From Marinomonas sp. CT5 (lineage in GTDB: Bacteria > Pseudomonadota > Gammaproteobacteria > Pseudomonadales > Marinomonadaceae): a DNA stretch of 64,000 nt. Each line of letters starts with the position of its first letter. Within the stretch, counting starts at the first letter, position 1. Shown here one piece after another: positions 8,404-16,576 of this stretch. The stretch lies in assembly GCF_018336975.1 (NCBI RefSeq), contig NZ_CP025572.1, positions 124,001-188,000 of the forward strand, given 5' to 3'. Position numbers and translations under genes: made by a program. Under the pieces are notes generated by a model that was not told where the DNA came from, searched no databases, and saw only the letters and a program-made list of their open reading frames with translations.

Positions 8404-9315
8404 TTAAGGTGTCTCTTGGTCGATAAGGCTTGTTGCCTTGGTTTTTCTAATACGTCGAATAGAGTCGGCGATGAGCATAGCAAGCGCCGACCAAATCAAC
8501 ACAAAGGTCGTGAGCTTTTCTGGGCTAAGTGGCTCGTCATACAAAAATACCGCTAGAATAAACATGCCTGTTGGGCCTATGTATTGGAAGAAACCAAGGG
8601 TCACGAGACTGACCCTATTCGCCGCAGCCGCAAAGCACATGAGTGGAACCATGGTGATGGGGCCCGAAGCGAACAGCAGCCAATTGACAGTGCTGGTGTT
8701 TTCGAACATGTTCGCACTGGGTGAGTCGCTCAGCATTAAATAGGCAAAGGCAAAAGGCAGCAAAATTGCCGTTTCAATCGCCATCCCCGTGAAACTGTCT
8801 ACGGCCACCTTTTTACGAACTAAGCCATAAAAACCAAAGGTCGTTGCAAGGATAAGCGCAACCCAAGGCAAAGAGCCAAATTGAATCACTTCAAAAGCGA
8901 CCGCGCAAAAACATAGAACCACGGCGGCTTTTCTGACTCTGTCTAACTTATCTTTAAAGAAAATAACACCTAATAAGATGCTGATCAGAGGGTTGATGTA
9001 ATAACCCAAACTGGCACTGAGTATTTGATTATTTTGTATCGCCCAAATAAAAATCCCCCAGTTAAAAGCGATCAGCGCGGTGGAAATTAACATGGCGCCT
9101 AGTGTTTTAGGGGAGCGCAATACTACTTTTAGGGCGTCGGTATAGCGTAATAGGACGATTAATATCATCACCAGCAGACAAGACCAAATAACCCGATGAG
9201 CAAGAATTTCTTGAGCGGGAATGAACGACATTTCTTTAAAATAGATGGGAGCAATGGCCCACAAAGTGAACGCGGTTAATGCGTAAAAGATGCCGCTTTT
9301 CGAGGAGTTCTGCAT
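8404..9315 (-). CDS. rarD: EamA-family permease RarD
   Basis: Ten-helix drug/metabolite-superfamily transporter of the RarD group (303 aa), an inner-membrane protein with unproven substrate (chloramphenicol-sensitivity protein in older annotations). The recognisable RarD features are GIFYALTAFTLWAIAPIYFK at the N-terminus, EILAHRVIWS, NWGIFIWAIQNNQILSASLG and YYINPLISILLGVIFFKDKL. In these the two EamA repeats follow each other. The ATG at 9315 was chosen because AGGA lies eight bases before it; two further in-frame starts upstream would add a non-hydrophobic leader. It is transcribed away from the FMN riboswitch and is not under its control. Confidence 0.88.
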   Translation of the reverse strand: MQNSSKSGIFYALTAFTLWAIAPIYFKEMSFIPAQEILAHRVIWSCLLVMILIVLLRYTDALKVVLRSPKTLGAMLISTALIAFNWGIFIWAIQNNQILSASLGYYINPLISILLGVIFFKDKLDRVRKAAVVLCFCAVAFEVIQFGSLPWVALILATTFGFYGLVRKKVAVDSFTGMAIETAILLPFAFAYLMLSDSPSANMFENTSTVNWLLFASGPITMVPLMCFAAAANRVSLVTLGFFQYIGPTGMFILAVFLYDEPLSPEKLTTFVLIWSALAMLIADSIRRIRKTKATSLIDQETP

Positions 9316-9487
9316 TGATGTCATCCTGCTCAATGAATTATCTGGGGGTAAAGAGTGTATATGAATGAGACGCAACTAGGCACATTTTTTATTGCATTAG
9401 AAATAGACTATTTCAGTCATGTACACAGTGAACGTATTGCCTAAGCTGGGGGATGGGGTTAAAGTTAAAGCTGAATTTACACATTAA

Positions 9488-9663
9488 TCGAACTTCGGGG
9501 CGGGGCGAAATTCCCCACCGGCGGTGATTTGCTTGATTGAATAATCCAGTAAATAGCCCGCGAGCGCCTTGTTGCTTAAAGATATGTCTTTTTAGCAATA
9601 AGGGTCAGCAGATCTGGTGAGACTCCAGAGCCGACGGTTACAGTCCGGATGATAGAAGATCGA
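9488..9663 (+). ncRNA. FMN riboswitch (RFN element)
   Basis: The conserved RFN core is plain. CTTCGGGGCGGGG and GAAATTCCCCACCGGCGG are at 9493-9524. The 3' blocks are CAGCAGATCTGGTGAGACTCC and GCCGACGGTTACAGTCCGGATG, and the element closes with GAAG at about 9656-9660 pairing with CTTC at 9493-9496. FMN binding should reduce expression of the riboflavin transporter gene that begins at 9787. A terminator-like hairpin at 9673-9716 sits between aptamer and gene, which suggests transcriptional attenuation. Confidence 0.96.
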
Positions 9664-9672
9664 CCAAGTCTT

Positions 9673-9716
9673 AGTGGCACCTAATTTCCTTAGGGGCTTC
9701 TGTTCTGTTGTTTTTG
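9673..9716 (+). terminator. Expression-platform terminator of the FMN riboswitch
   Basis: AGTGGCACCTAA (9673-9684) can pair with TTAGGGGCTTCT (9690-9701) with two mismatches, and a T-rich tail (TGTTCTGTTGTTTTT) follows. It lies ten bases after the aptamer and 70 bp before the ribN start, where a regulated terminator is expected. Confidence 0.65.
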
Positions 9717-9786
9717 TGGCGACAGACACCTTGGTACTATTCGTTCTCATCACCCCTGTGCATCTTATTATTTGGAGAAACCAAAG

Positions 9787-10716
9787 ATGGCAGGAACATT
9801 CTTTATCATGATCGCGTGCTTCACGTGGGCACTTGATACCTTAATTCGTTATCCTCTATTGGGTGCGGGTTATTCCACTCTGCAAATTGTTTTAATCGAA
9901 CACCTTACCTTAGTGCTGTTTGTCGCCCCATTGCTGTGGCGTTATCGTCATGTCTATCGTCATATGTCGATAGGTGGCTTTTCGTGTTTGTTCTTTATTG
10001 GTGGTATTGGTTCGGCCATGGGAACCTTGGCTTTTACCGAAGCTTTCCACTATTTGAATCCCACCGTGGTGATTTTGCTGCAAAAGCTTCAGCCGATTGT
10101 GGCGATTTTACTCGCCTATTGGTTGCTTAAAGAACGCATCGAAGGGCATTTTGTGCAATGGGCAGCGGTCATATTATTAGGCAGTTTTGTGATGATGTGG
10201 CCGGATTTGCGTCAACTTGGTGATGCCCAATGGCATTATTCAAATGACACGACGAGTATTCTAAAAGGCTATGGTTATACCTTGATTGCGGTTGTTGCGT
10301 GGGGCGCAGCAACCGTGTGTGGTAAGTATTTATCCCATCAACACATGCCGGCCAATGCGATCATGTCTGGCCGTTTTGTGGCGGGATTATTGGTGTTATT
10401 ACCGCTTGCATTAGCTCAGTCTGATACCTTAATCGCCATGAAACCTGTCGATCTTAGTTTGGCCGTTGCCATGGCGTTGCTCAGTGGTTTTATTGGTATG
10501 TGGTTCTACTACCAAGGTTTAAAAACCGTACCTGCGCAACTGGCTACCTTGGCGGAACTGTCCTTCCCAGTATTCGCAGCCGCCATCAACTGGTTGTTCC
10601 TCGACATGGGCTTAACCGGCTACCAAATTATCGGCGGCTTGATGCTCATCCTCGGCAACATTGGCTTGCGTATGAAAGAACTGAGAAGAGAAGAATTGAC
10701 GCCAGCGGTTCAGTAG
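9787..10716 (+). CDS. ribN: Riboflavin importer RibN (EamA family)
   Basis: Ten-helix EamA/DMT transporter (309 aa). The family is broad, but its position directly behind an FMN riboswitch identifies it as the RibN-type riboflavin uptake protein. The ATG at 9787 follows GGAG by nine bases; an in-frame TTG at 9772 overlaps that Shine-Dalgarno and is not used. The sequence shows the first EamA repeat (FFIMIACFTWALDTLIRYPL, then GTLAFTEAFHYLNPTVVILL and LQPIVAILLAYWLLKERI) and the second (LIAVVAWGAATVCGKYLS, GMWFYYQGLKTVPAQLATL). Riboflavin is the inferred cargo, since transporter and riboswitch agree. A hairpin terminator at 10735-10768 ends the transcript before the next EamA gene. Confidence 0.9.
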   Translation: MAGTFFIMIACFTWALDTLIRYPLLGAGYSTLQIVLIEHLTLVLFVAPLLWRYRHVYRHMSIGGFSCLFFIGGIGSAMGTLAFTEAFHYLNPTVVILLQKLQPIVAILLAYWLLKERIEGHFVQWAAVILLGSFVMMWPDLRQLGDAQWHYSNDTTSILKGYGYTLIAVVAWGAATVCGKYLSHQHMPANAIMSGRFVAGLLVLLPLALAQSDTLIAMKPVDLSLAVAMALLSGFIGMWFYYQGLKTVPAQLATLAELSFPVFAAAINWLFLDMGLTGYQIIGGLMLILGNIGLRMKELRREELTPAVQ

Positions 10717-10734
10717 TTTTTCTAACTTCCTTTC

Positions 10735-10768
10735 AAATGGTCTGGTAGATGATCTACTGGACCATTTT
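10735..10768 (+). terminator. Terminator after ribN
   Basis: AAATGGTC..GTAG (10735-10748) pairs with CTAC..GACCATTT (10754-10767) with two internal mismatches and a 5-nt loop, ending in TTTT. It separates ribN from the downstream exporter operon. Confidence 0.7.
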
Positions 10769-10868
10769 CGAATTTAATTCTTGTCCTTTTTGACCCTGCG
10801 GTCTGCCCTCGTTTCGATTAAATTCCGATTTCATAATGCTTGTATCAAATTTAATGGTGGTAAGTATT

Positions 10869-11771
10869 ATGACGTTTAAAGACAGTATCTTGGCTCTCGT
10901 TATTATCTTCGCTTGGGGCTTAAACTTTGTGGTGATTGCTTTTGGCCTTGGCGAAGTGCCACCATTGTTGTTGGGTGGGTTACGCTTTTTGGCGGTAGCG
11001 GCGATTGGTTGTTTGTTGGTTAAACGGCCAAATATTCCGCTGAAGTGGTTGTGCATTTATGCGCTGCCGATGGGGTTCATGCAGTTTGCCTTTTTGTTTG
11101 TGGCGATGGCGAATGGAATGCCCGCAGGATTGGCGTCTTTGGTGTTGCAGTCTCAGGCTTTGTTTACCATGGTATTTGCTTTGTTATTTTTGCAAGAAGG
11201 CGTGCGTATTCATCAGGTGCTAGCGATTGTTTTGGCAGGTAGTGGTTTGCTGATGATTGCGGTTGTGTCTGGTGTGGGCGATATGACGTTGTTTGGCTTT
11301 ATCCTGACTCTGTTTGCCGCAGCGAGTTGGGCAATGGGTAATATCAGTGCTCGAGCAATGAGTCAGAAAGGGTATTCGGTAAATGTAAATGTGGTTATTT
11401 GGAGTGCGTGGGTGCCACCCTTACCTTTTTTTGTCTGTTCGTGGTTTATGGAAGGGCCTGAGTTGATCTATTCGAGTTTGCTTCATATCAGTTGGGTGTC
11501 TTTTGGTGCTTTGGTTTATCTTGCCTTGGTGGCGACGATTTTGGGGTATTCTCTTTGGGGGTATTTGATGAGTCGTTATCCTGCGAGTCAGGTCGCACCT
11601 TTGACCTTAGGGGTTCCTATCGTGGGTTTGACTTTTGCGGCCGTCATATTGGGCGAAAGCTTATTACCATTACAATGGATTGGGGTGTGTTTTGTCCTAA
11701 CTGGATTGTTGGTGAATACCTTTGGCGCTCGGCTTTTCGGTCAGTTCAAAACAATTTTTAAAGAGGCATAA
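10869..11771 (+). CDS. EamA-family exporter, YdeD/EamA-like
   Basis: Inner-membrane DMT permease of 300 aa with ten predicted helices and two EamA repeats (first ILALVIIFAWGLNFVVI, second ILTLFAAASWAMGNISA). LQSQALFTMVFALLFLQEGV and TLGVPIVGLTFAAVILGESL resemble the E. coli cysteine/O-acetylserine exporter EamA, so amino-acid or metabolite efflux is likely. The ATG at 10869 begins just before the first helix; its RBS is weak. It opens a run with a GlxA-type regulator (one base between the stop codon and its GTG) and an N-terminal-Cys hydrolase. This arrangement suggests export of a substrate or product of that hydrolase. Confidence 0.82.
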   Translation: MTFKDSILALVIIFAWGLNFVVIAFGLGEVPPLLLGGLRFLAVAAIGCLLVKRPNIPLKWLCIYALPMGFMQFAFLFVAMANGMPAGLASLVLQSQALFTMVFALLFLQEGVRIHQVLAIVLAGSGLLMIAVVSGVGDMTLFGFILTLFAAASWAMGNISARAMSQKGYSVNVNVVIWSAWVPPLPFFVCSWFMEGPELIYSSLLHISWVSFGALVYLALVATILGYSLWGYLMSRYPASQVAPLTLGVPIVGLTFAAVILGESLLPLQWIGVCFVLTGLLVNTFGARLFGQFKTIFKEA

Positions 11772-11772
11772 G

Positions 11773-12756
11773 GTGTCTACTGTCGATAAGATTCATGTTT
11801 ATTTTATCATGCTACCAAATAGTGTTTTGTTGGATACGATTGGCCCTGCGGAGGCTTTCCAATATAGCAATCGGTTTGCAGCTGAAGTTGAATGTGAGGG
11901 ATCGAAACAATTCGAGCTGCATTTTATTGGCCCTGAAGCAAAGGTTGAAAATGCTTTGGGATTGAACCTTCAAGTTGAGCCTTTACCGAATGTGATGGCG
12001 GCGAACAGCTGGGTTATTAGTACAGGGTTGTCGGGTGATCGAGTGGATTTAGAAACGCCAGCGATGGAAGCAACGATAAGCTGGTTAAGTAAACAGACTG
12101 AGTATATTGGTCGTTATATTAGCATTTGTGCTGGTACTTTGTTGTTTGCTAAAGCTGGTCTTTTAGACGGACGAGCCTGTACGACTCACCATATGCATAT
12201 AGACGAACTGCAAGAGGCAGCGCCTAGCGCTAAAGTGCTTGCTAATCGATTGTTCGCTGTAGATGGTGATTTTTATAGCAGTGCTGGTGTGACGGCTGGT
12301 ATTGATTTGGCCTTGTATCTTATACAGCAAGAGTTTGGAGCGAATTGTGCGAGTCAGGTGGCCCGTCACATGGTGCTGTTTTCTCGTCGCGGTCCGAATG
12401 ACCCGAGCCAATCACCGTGGTTAGAAAACCGCAATCATCTTCATCAAAGTGTACATCGAGTGCAAGACGCTATACAGGTAGATCCTGCTCGGAATTGGTC
12501 ACTAGAAAGCTTGGCTGAAATCGCTCAATGTAGTCCGCGGCATCTTGTGCGCTTGTTTAAAGAAAGCGCGGGTGTGACAACTCGAGAATATATCCATAAA
12601 CTTCGTCTGACTTTAGCGATGCAATTTTTACAAAGTACGTCTTTGCCAATAGAAGACGTGGCTGAACGTTGTGGTTTTGATGACCCTAGACAGTTTCGTC
12701 GACTTTGGGCGAGACAACATTCGTTCTCTCCTTCTTATTATCGAGCGAAATGCTAA
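11773..12756 (+). CDS. GlxA-family transcriptional activator (DJ-1/PfpI domain plus AraC helix-turn-helix)
   Basis: Cytoplasmic regulator of 327 aa. The N-terminal DJ-1/PfpI-like ligand domain spans about residues 8-165 (YFIMLPNSVLLDTIGPAEAF; ISICAGTLLFAKAGLLDGR at the nucleophile-elbow position). The C-terminal AraC domain spans about 225-325 (WSLESLAEIAQCSPRHLVRL and AERCGFDDPRQFRRLWARQH). The start is GTG at 11773, one base after the exporter stop, with AGAGG upstream. An in-frame start 51 bp earlier lies inside the exporter and is unlikely. Relatives control amine, betaine and amino-acid genes (CdhR, GbdR, ArgR of Pseudomonas). Here it probably senses a nitrogenous metabolite and drives its own operon. 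Confidence 0.88.
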   Translation: MSTVDKIHVYFIMLPNSVLLDTIGPAEAFQYSNRFAAEVECEGSKQFELHFIGPEAKVENALGLNLQVEPLPNVMAANSWVISTGLSGDRVDLETPAMEATISWLSKQTEYIGRYISICAGTLLFAKAGLLDGRACTTHHMHIDELQEAAPSAKVLANRLFAVDGDFYSSAGVTAGIDLALYLIQQEFGANCASQVARHMVLFSRRGPNDPSQSPWLENRNHLHQSVHRVQDAIQVDPARNWSLESLAEIAQCSPRHLVRLFKESAGVTTREYIHKLRLTLAMQFLQSTSLPIEDVAERCGFDDPRQFRRLWARQHSFSPSYYRAKC

Positions 12757-12797
12757 GGTGCTCTGATGTTTGTGCTTTAGATATGGAGATAGCTTCA

Positions 12798-13838
12798 ATG
12801 TGTACAAGAATTCTAAACAATATTGATCCTAATCAGGTCACTGTAGGGCGTAATTTAGACTGGAAGTTTATGTTACCTGCTTATTTATATCGCTTCGTTG
12901 CTGGGCGTTATGGTGTGGGGATAAGTGTAGAGATGATGGAAACCCTCGGTGTAAAGGATAGCCAAGTTTTGAGGTGGAAAGCCAAATACGCTTCTATTGT
13001 GACTCTAGTTGGTGAGGATTCGGTTGGGTTTGGTGCCAGTGATGGGATGAACTCAGCAGGTCTAGTCGTCAATGCACTATTGGATACCGGGGCCAGTTAT
13101 GACCGTTCTTCTTTATCTCAAAATGAAAAAGCATTAAGTGTTTTGCGTTGGGCTCAATTTGTTTTGGACTGCTTTGCGAATGTTCACGAGGTGCAGCATT
13201 TCTTTTCAAACAATGATATTCGTTTGATTGAGGAAAGTGTTCCTGGTGCTCCAGATTCAAAGGCGCTTTTGCATTTGGCGGTGTCTGATAAAAAGGGTCA
13301 TTCTTTGATTATCGAAGTGTCTGATGGACTAATGTCTTTTTATGCAGATGATAATTATACCGTTATGACGAATCAGCCTAGCTATCCTGCTCAGTTACAG
13401 CTTATGCAATACTGGTTATTTCAATGGGATAAATCGCCTGAACCTAATTTATCCCCTGTTTATACTGCTCCTGGTGGTTGTTCGCCAACTCAGAGGTTTG
13501 AACGTGGGTGTTTTTATCGTTACATGCATGGAGAAAACGCCGAGGTAGATAGGCTTGCTCAAGTACGTTCAATGGTAACAACCTGTTCTACACCATTGCA
13601 TTGTCAATTGAATGAGAAACAAGTGCCTTATACGCTTTGGTCAAATCTAAGTGATACGAAAACACGGACGTATTACTTTCAGAATACAGAAGCGTTAAGT
13701 CTGGTTTGGTGTACCTTTGATGGTGAAAGTGGTGTTGGCGGAAATAGCAGGCTTCAAGTTTCTACACCAAATAAGCCTTGTACTCAATTAGGTTTAATGA
13801 ATGATAAGCTGTTGCCGTGTGATGACCCGTTTGCTTAG
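12798..13838 (+). CDS. Choloylglycine hydrolase/penicillin-V-acylase family amidohydrolase (N-terminal Cys)
   Basis: N-terminal-nucleophile hydrolase of linear C-N amide bonds, 346 aa. The ATG at 12798 is fixed by chemistry. The next codon is Cys2, the nucleophile exposed when Met is removed, and GGAG lies nine bases upstream. R18 and D21 in VGRNLDWKF occupy the same numbers as in bile-salt hydrolases. There is no signal peptide, so it acts in the cytoplasm, unlike secreted penicillin V acylases. Gram-negative members split aliphatic penicillins or N-acyl homoserine lactones, so an N-acyl amide substrate is possible. It is last in the exporter-GlxA regulator-hydrolase run, 41 bp after the regulator. 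It ends tail-to-tail with the diguanylate cyclase gene, sharing 4 bp. Confidence 0.85.
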   Translation: MCTRILNNIDPNQVTVGRNLDWKFMLPAYLYRFVAGRYGVGISVEMMETLGVKDSQVLRWKAKYASIVTLVGEDSVGFGASDGMNSAGLVVNALLDTGASYDRSSLSQNEKALSVLRWAQFVLDCFANVHEVQHFFSNNDIRLIEESVPGAPDSKALLHLAVSDKKGHSLIIEVSDGLMSFYADDNYTVMTNQPSYPAQLQLMQYWLFQWDKSPEPNLSPVYTAPGGCSPTQRFERGCFYRYMHGENAEVDRLAQVRSMVTTCSTPLHCQLNEKQVPYTLWSNLSDTKTRTYYFQNTEALSLVWCTFDGESGVGGNSRLQVSTPNKPCTQLGLMNDKLLPCDDPFA

Positions 13839-14872
13839 TCGACAAACTTAATGCAGTCCTTGCCAGAGGATTTGGCAAGATAGAGCGTTTTGTCGATGTC
13901 GAGAAACGATTTCTTGTGGTTTTCAGGGAAGAAGGTGCCTGCGCCTATGCTAACCGTGATGTCTGTGTCTAGATCAAAATCATGTTCCGCAATGTCTTTT
14001 CTGACGCTGTTTAATAGACTTTTTACTTTATGCTCGTCTATGACATTGAACAATATGGCAAACTCTTCTCCGCCCCAGCGAGCGACAACGCCATTGACGT
14101 CAACGGCCTTTCTAATCAGAAAGGCGAGCTCCTTTAGTACCTTATCGCCAATATCATGGCCATAAGTATCATTGATATTTTTAAAATCATCGACATCTAA
14201 CATAGCGAAAAAAGAAGAGTGTTTGGTGTTTAATAAAATATCTTCTAAAAAACGTCGGTTTTTTAATTCTGTTAAAACATCGGTTGAGGCTAGGGCTTTT
14301 AGTTTGTCATTGGATTCCTTGAGAAGTTGGTGTGATTTGATGCGGTTGAATTCATAAAAGCAGACAAAAATAAATAATAGGACATAAATCATTGCAAGCT
14401 GTATATAGCTGATTATATGGAATGGAGCGGGCTTCCAAACGCCAATATGACTTATACATAACCAAGAAAAGGCAACAAAATATAATAAGCTGAACAGGCC
14501 GCCACGCCAAAAGCCAAGCAGGAAAACACTAAGAACTGGGCAGACAAGAGCCAAAGCCAAAGAGTCTGACCTATTGCCAACCAGTAACATGGTTAGGAAG
14601 CAGATGGTCGTAACCACGCCCAGAAACAGAAAAGCCGCCACTTTTACCTGCTGTTTACCTAAAAGAAGGTAGAGGCTTAATAGGCATAATAAAGAACTAA
14701 CCGATTCCGCAATGATTAATAACGGATAGTTTCCGGTGCGGATGTTATAGATGGTAAAGCCGATGACAGCGACACTGACAAAAACGATTGAGGAAAGCAG
14801 GATCGTAAGGTAGCGATATTGATCATCAGACGGGTCAACATGCATACATTTATTGAGAATTTTGCTGATCAC
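13835..14872 (-). CDS. Membrane-bound diguanylate cyclase (GGDEF)
   Basis: 345-aa c-di-GMP synthase. About six hydrophobic helices (residues 22-180) form an N-terminal membrane sensor. A short linker follows, then a GGDEF domain from about residue 190, with active-site GGEEF at 267-271 (RWGGEEFAILF) and DVDDFKNINDTYGHDIGDKVL upstream. The RxxD inhibitory site expected six residues before GGEEF is absent (DVNG there). So product inhibition at the I-site is unlikely. The start at 14872 is a GTG with AGG upstream; an ATG nine codons in is the alternative. It is monocistronic and overlaps the end of the convergent hydrolase gene. Confidence 0.92.
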   Translation of the reverse strand: MISKILNKCMHVDPSDDQYRYLTILLSSIVFVSVAVIGFTIYNIRTGNYPLLIIAESVSSLLCLLSLYLLLGKQQVKVAAFLFLGVVTTICFLTMLLVGNRSDSLALALVCPVLSVFLLGFWRGGLFSLLYFVAFSWLCISHIGVWKPAPFHIISYIQLAMIYVLLFIFVCFYEFNRIKSHQLLKESNDKLKALASTDVLTELKNRRFLEDILLNTKHSSFFAMLDVDDFKNINDTYGHDIGDKVLKELAFLIRKAVDVNGVVARWGGEEFAILFNVIDEHKVKSLLNSVRKDIAEHDFDLDTDITVSIGAGTFFPENHKKSFLDIDKTLYLAKSSGKDCIKFVD

Positions 14873-15030
14873 AAGGTAACCTAAACTCTAACTATTAGAC
14901 CAATTGATACTAGCCTGAATAGGTATCAAAAACGATCATTATATGCCGTCGAATACAAATAATTACTTGAACGATATTAGGTTATTTATTGTTAAAACAT
15001 AGAGTTTTGATGAATGGTTTTATGGCCTCT

Positions 15031-15063
15031 AATAAATTCTTAAGAATAAAGAATTTATTTTTT
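15031..15063 (+). other. AT-rich hairpin in the gap before the MFS gene
   Basis: AATAAATTC (15031-15039) pairs perfectly with GAATTTATT (15051-15059) and runs into T6. It looks like a terminator on the plus strand, but no plus-strand gene lies just upstream, so its role is unclear. The remaining 300-bp gap 14873-15176 shows nothing else. Confidence 0.3.
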
Positions 15064-15176
15064 ACTGCCCACCTTTGGTGCTTTTTGTTTTAGAATAGCG
15101 CCCAGATTTTGTCCAGCAGGTCAGTTTTGTCTCTTTATTTTCAGATGGCTTGTCTCGCATTGTAAAAGGAATAGTA

Positions 15177-16388
15177 ATGTCTAACCCTACCTCTAATGGT
15201 TTCCCAACGACTGAAGCAAAAACCCAATGGCTAAATGTTATTTTGCTTTGGGTGGCGGGTATTTCGGCGGCCATGCAGTTTGCTAAGTTTTCGGTGTCTT
15301 TTGATGGTTTGCTTGAGCATTATCAAATGGGCGCCACGTCAACGGGCGCGGCGCTTTCCGCAGTGGGTATTGCTGGCTTGGTGTTTGGTGTATCGGCGGG
15401 CATGATTGCCAGTCGAGTGGGTTATTTGAAGGTGTTGGTGGGCGCTTTGTTGCTAGGCGGTTGCTTGTCTTTGATTCAATCCACTTTGCCACATTTTAAT
15501 CTATTGTTTGTGACCCGCATGTTGGAAGGCTTTTCGCAATTGGGTGTGGTGGTGGCAGCGCCGACTTTGATTGCTAAATTAAGTGCGCCACAACATAAGT
15601 CTTTGACCATGGGCATTTGGGGCACCTTTTTCGGTGTCGCTTTTGCGTTATGTGGTTGGGCAGGAAAAAATATTTTAGACCACTACGGCCTGCAAACGCT
15701 GTTTTTAAGTCATGGTGTGTTTATTACCACAATGGGCGTGGTGCTTTTCTTTAAGCTAAGAAAGAACCCTGTATTGGATTTGGTTCCTGTGACGGAAATG
15801 CAGGATGGCTTTTTGAAGCAGATGATCAAGATTTATCAGAATCCTCGTGCTTTGCTGCCCAGCTGCGTGTTTTTGTTTTACACCTGCACTTTGGTGTCTG
15901 TATTGACCTACGTGCCTGGTTTGATTGGCGATTCCACATTGCAGAAGCTGATGATGGTTGTGTTGCCACTCATTAGTACAGGCGGTACTTTTTTAGCGGG
16001 GGCTATTGCGCAATATCTTATGCGGCCACAGCGTGTTGCTTTGATGGCGTATTGTGGTGTGGCGACCTGTGCTTGTTTGTTGTCGCTCATAAATGGTTCG
16101 CCAGAGCTTTTTTGCCTTGTGGTCGGTGTGATGGTGTTGTTTCTAGGCATGGTGCCTGGCTCTGCTTTGGCGATGATTCCAACACTGGCGCGCAACCCAA
16201 GCGAGCAAGCGCAAGGTTATGGCTTGCTGGCTCAGTTCGGTAACATTGGTGCGACCGTTGGACCGCCAAGCTTTGCCACGGCCATTGCCGTGTATGGCCT
16301 ATCTGGTTTGATAGTTTTGGTGTTGTGCGTTTGTGGTTTCGGTGTGCTATTTAGTTTGTTAGCTGGCCGTATTAAAGCCGTTTTATAA
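15177..16388 (+). CDS. Major facilitator superfamily transporter
   Basis: Twelve-helix MFS permease (403 aa), CynX/NimT-like in style with unknown substrate. The ATG at 15177 follows AAGGA at six bases; an earlier in-frame start adds nine codons without an RBS. Visible motifs are GLVFGVSAGMIASRVGYLKV after helix 2 (the MFS A-motif region) and MGIWGTFFGVAFALCGWAG. The second half begins after a cytoplasmic loop around residue 200 (LVPVTEMQDGFLKQMIKIYQ). The gene is single, with a GC-rich terminator directly after. Neighbours do not point to a substrate. Confidence 0.82.
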   Translation: MSNPTSNGFPTTEAKTQWLNVILLWVAGISAAMQFAKFSVSFDGLLEHYQMGATSTGAALSAVGIAGLVFGVSAGMIASRVGYLKVLVGALLLGGCLSLIQSTLPHFNLLFVTRMLEGFSQLGVVVAAPTLIAKLSAPQHKSLTMGIWGTFFGVAFALCGWAGKNILDHYGLQTLFLSHGVFITTMGVVLFFKLRKNPVLDLVPVTEMQDGFLKQMIKIYQNPRALLPSCVFLFYTCTLVSVLTYVPGLIGDSTLQKLMMVVLPLISTGGTFLAGAIAQYLMRPQRVALMAYCGVATCACLLSLINGSPELFCLVVGVMVLFLGMVPGSALAMIPTLARNPSEQAQGYGLLAQFGNIGATVGPPSFATAIAVYGLSGLIVLVLCVCGFGVLFSLLAGRIKAVL

Positions 16389-16408
16389 ATAACGATTCTT
16401 TTCTTTTT

Positions 16409-16440
16409 GCCGCGTTTGAGTCTGTCAGACGCGGCTCTCT
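16409..16440 (+). terminator. Terminator after the MFS gene
   Basis: GCCGCGTTTGA (16409-16419) pairs with TCAGACGCGGC (16425-16435) with one G-T wobble, followed by TCTCTTTCT. Confidence 0.75.
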
Positions 16441-16576
16441 TTCTGTTCTTAGCGGATTATTGAAAAAATAATCCTTCTTGCTGTAATAATTCCAGCCTGT
16501 ATTCTGTCTAATTACCATTAACGAATTGATTAATTGTGTTTTCCCCGAGTCGCAAGGCTCTTTCGGAGTTTGACGA

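Noticed and set aside
15062..15274. Minus-strand open frame overlapping the MFS start
   Set aside because: No RBS, overlaps the N-terminus of a clear transporter and has no recognisable content.
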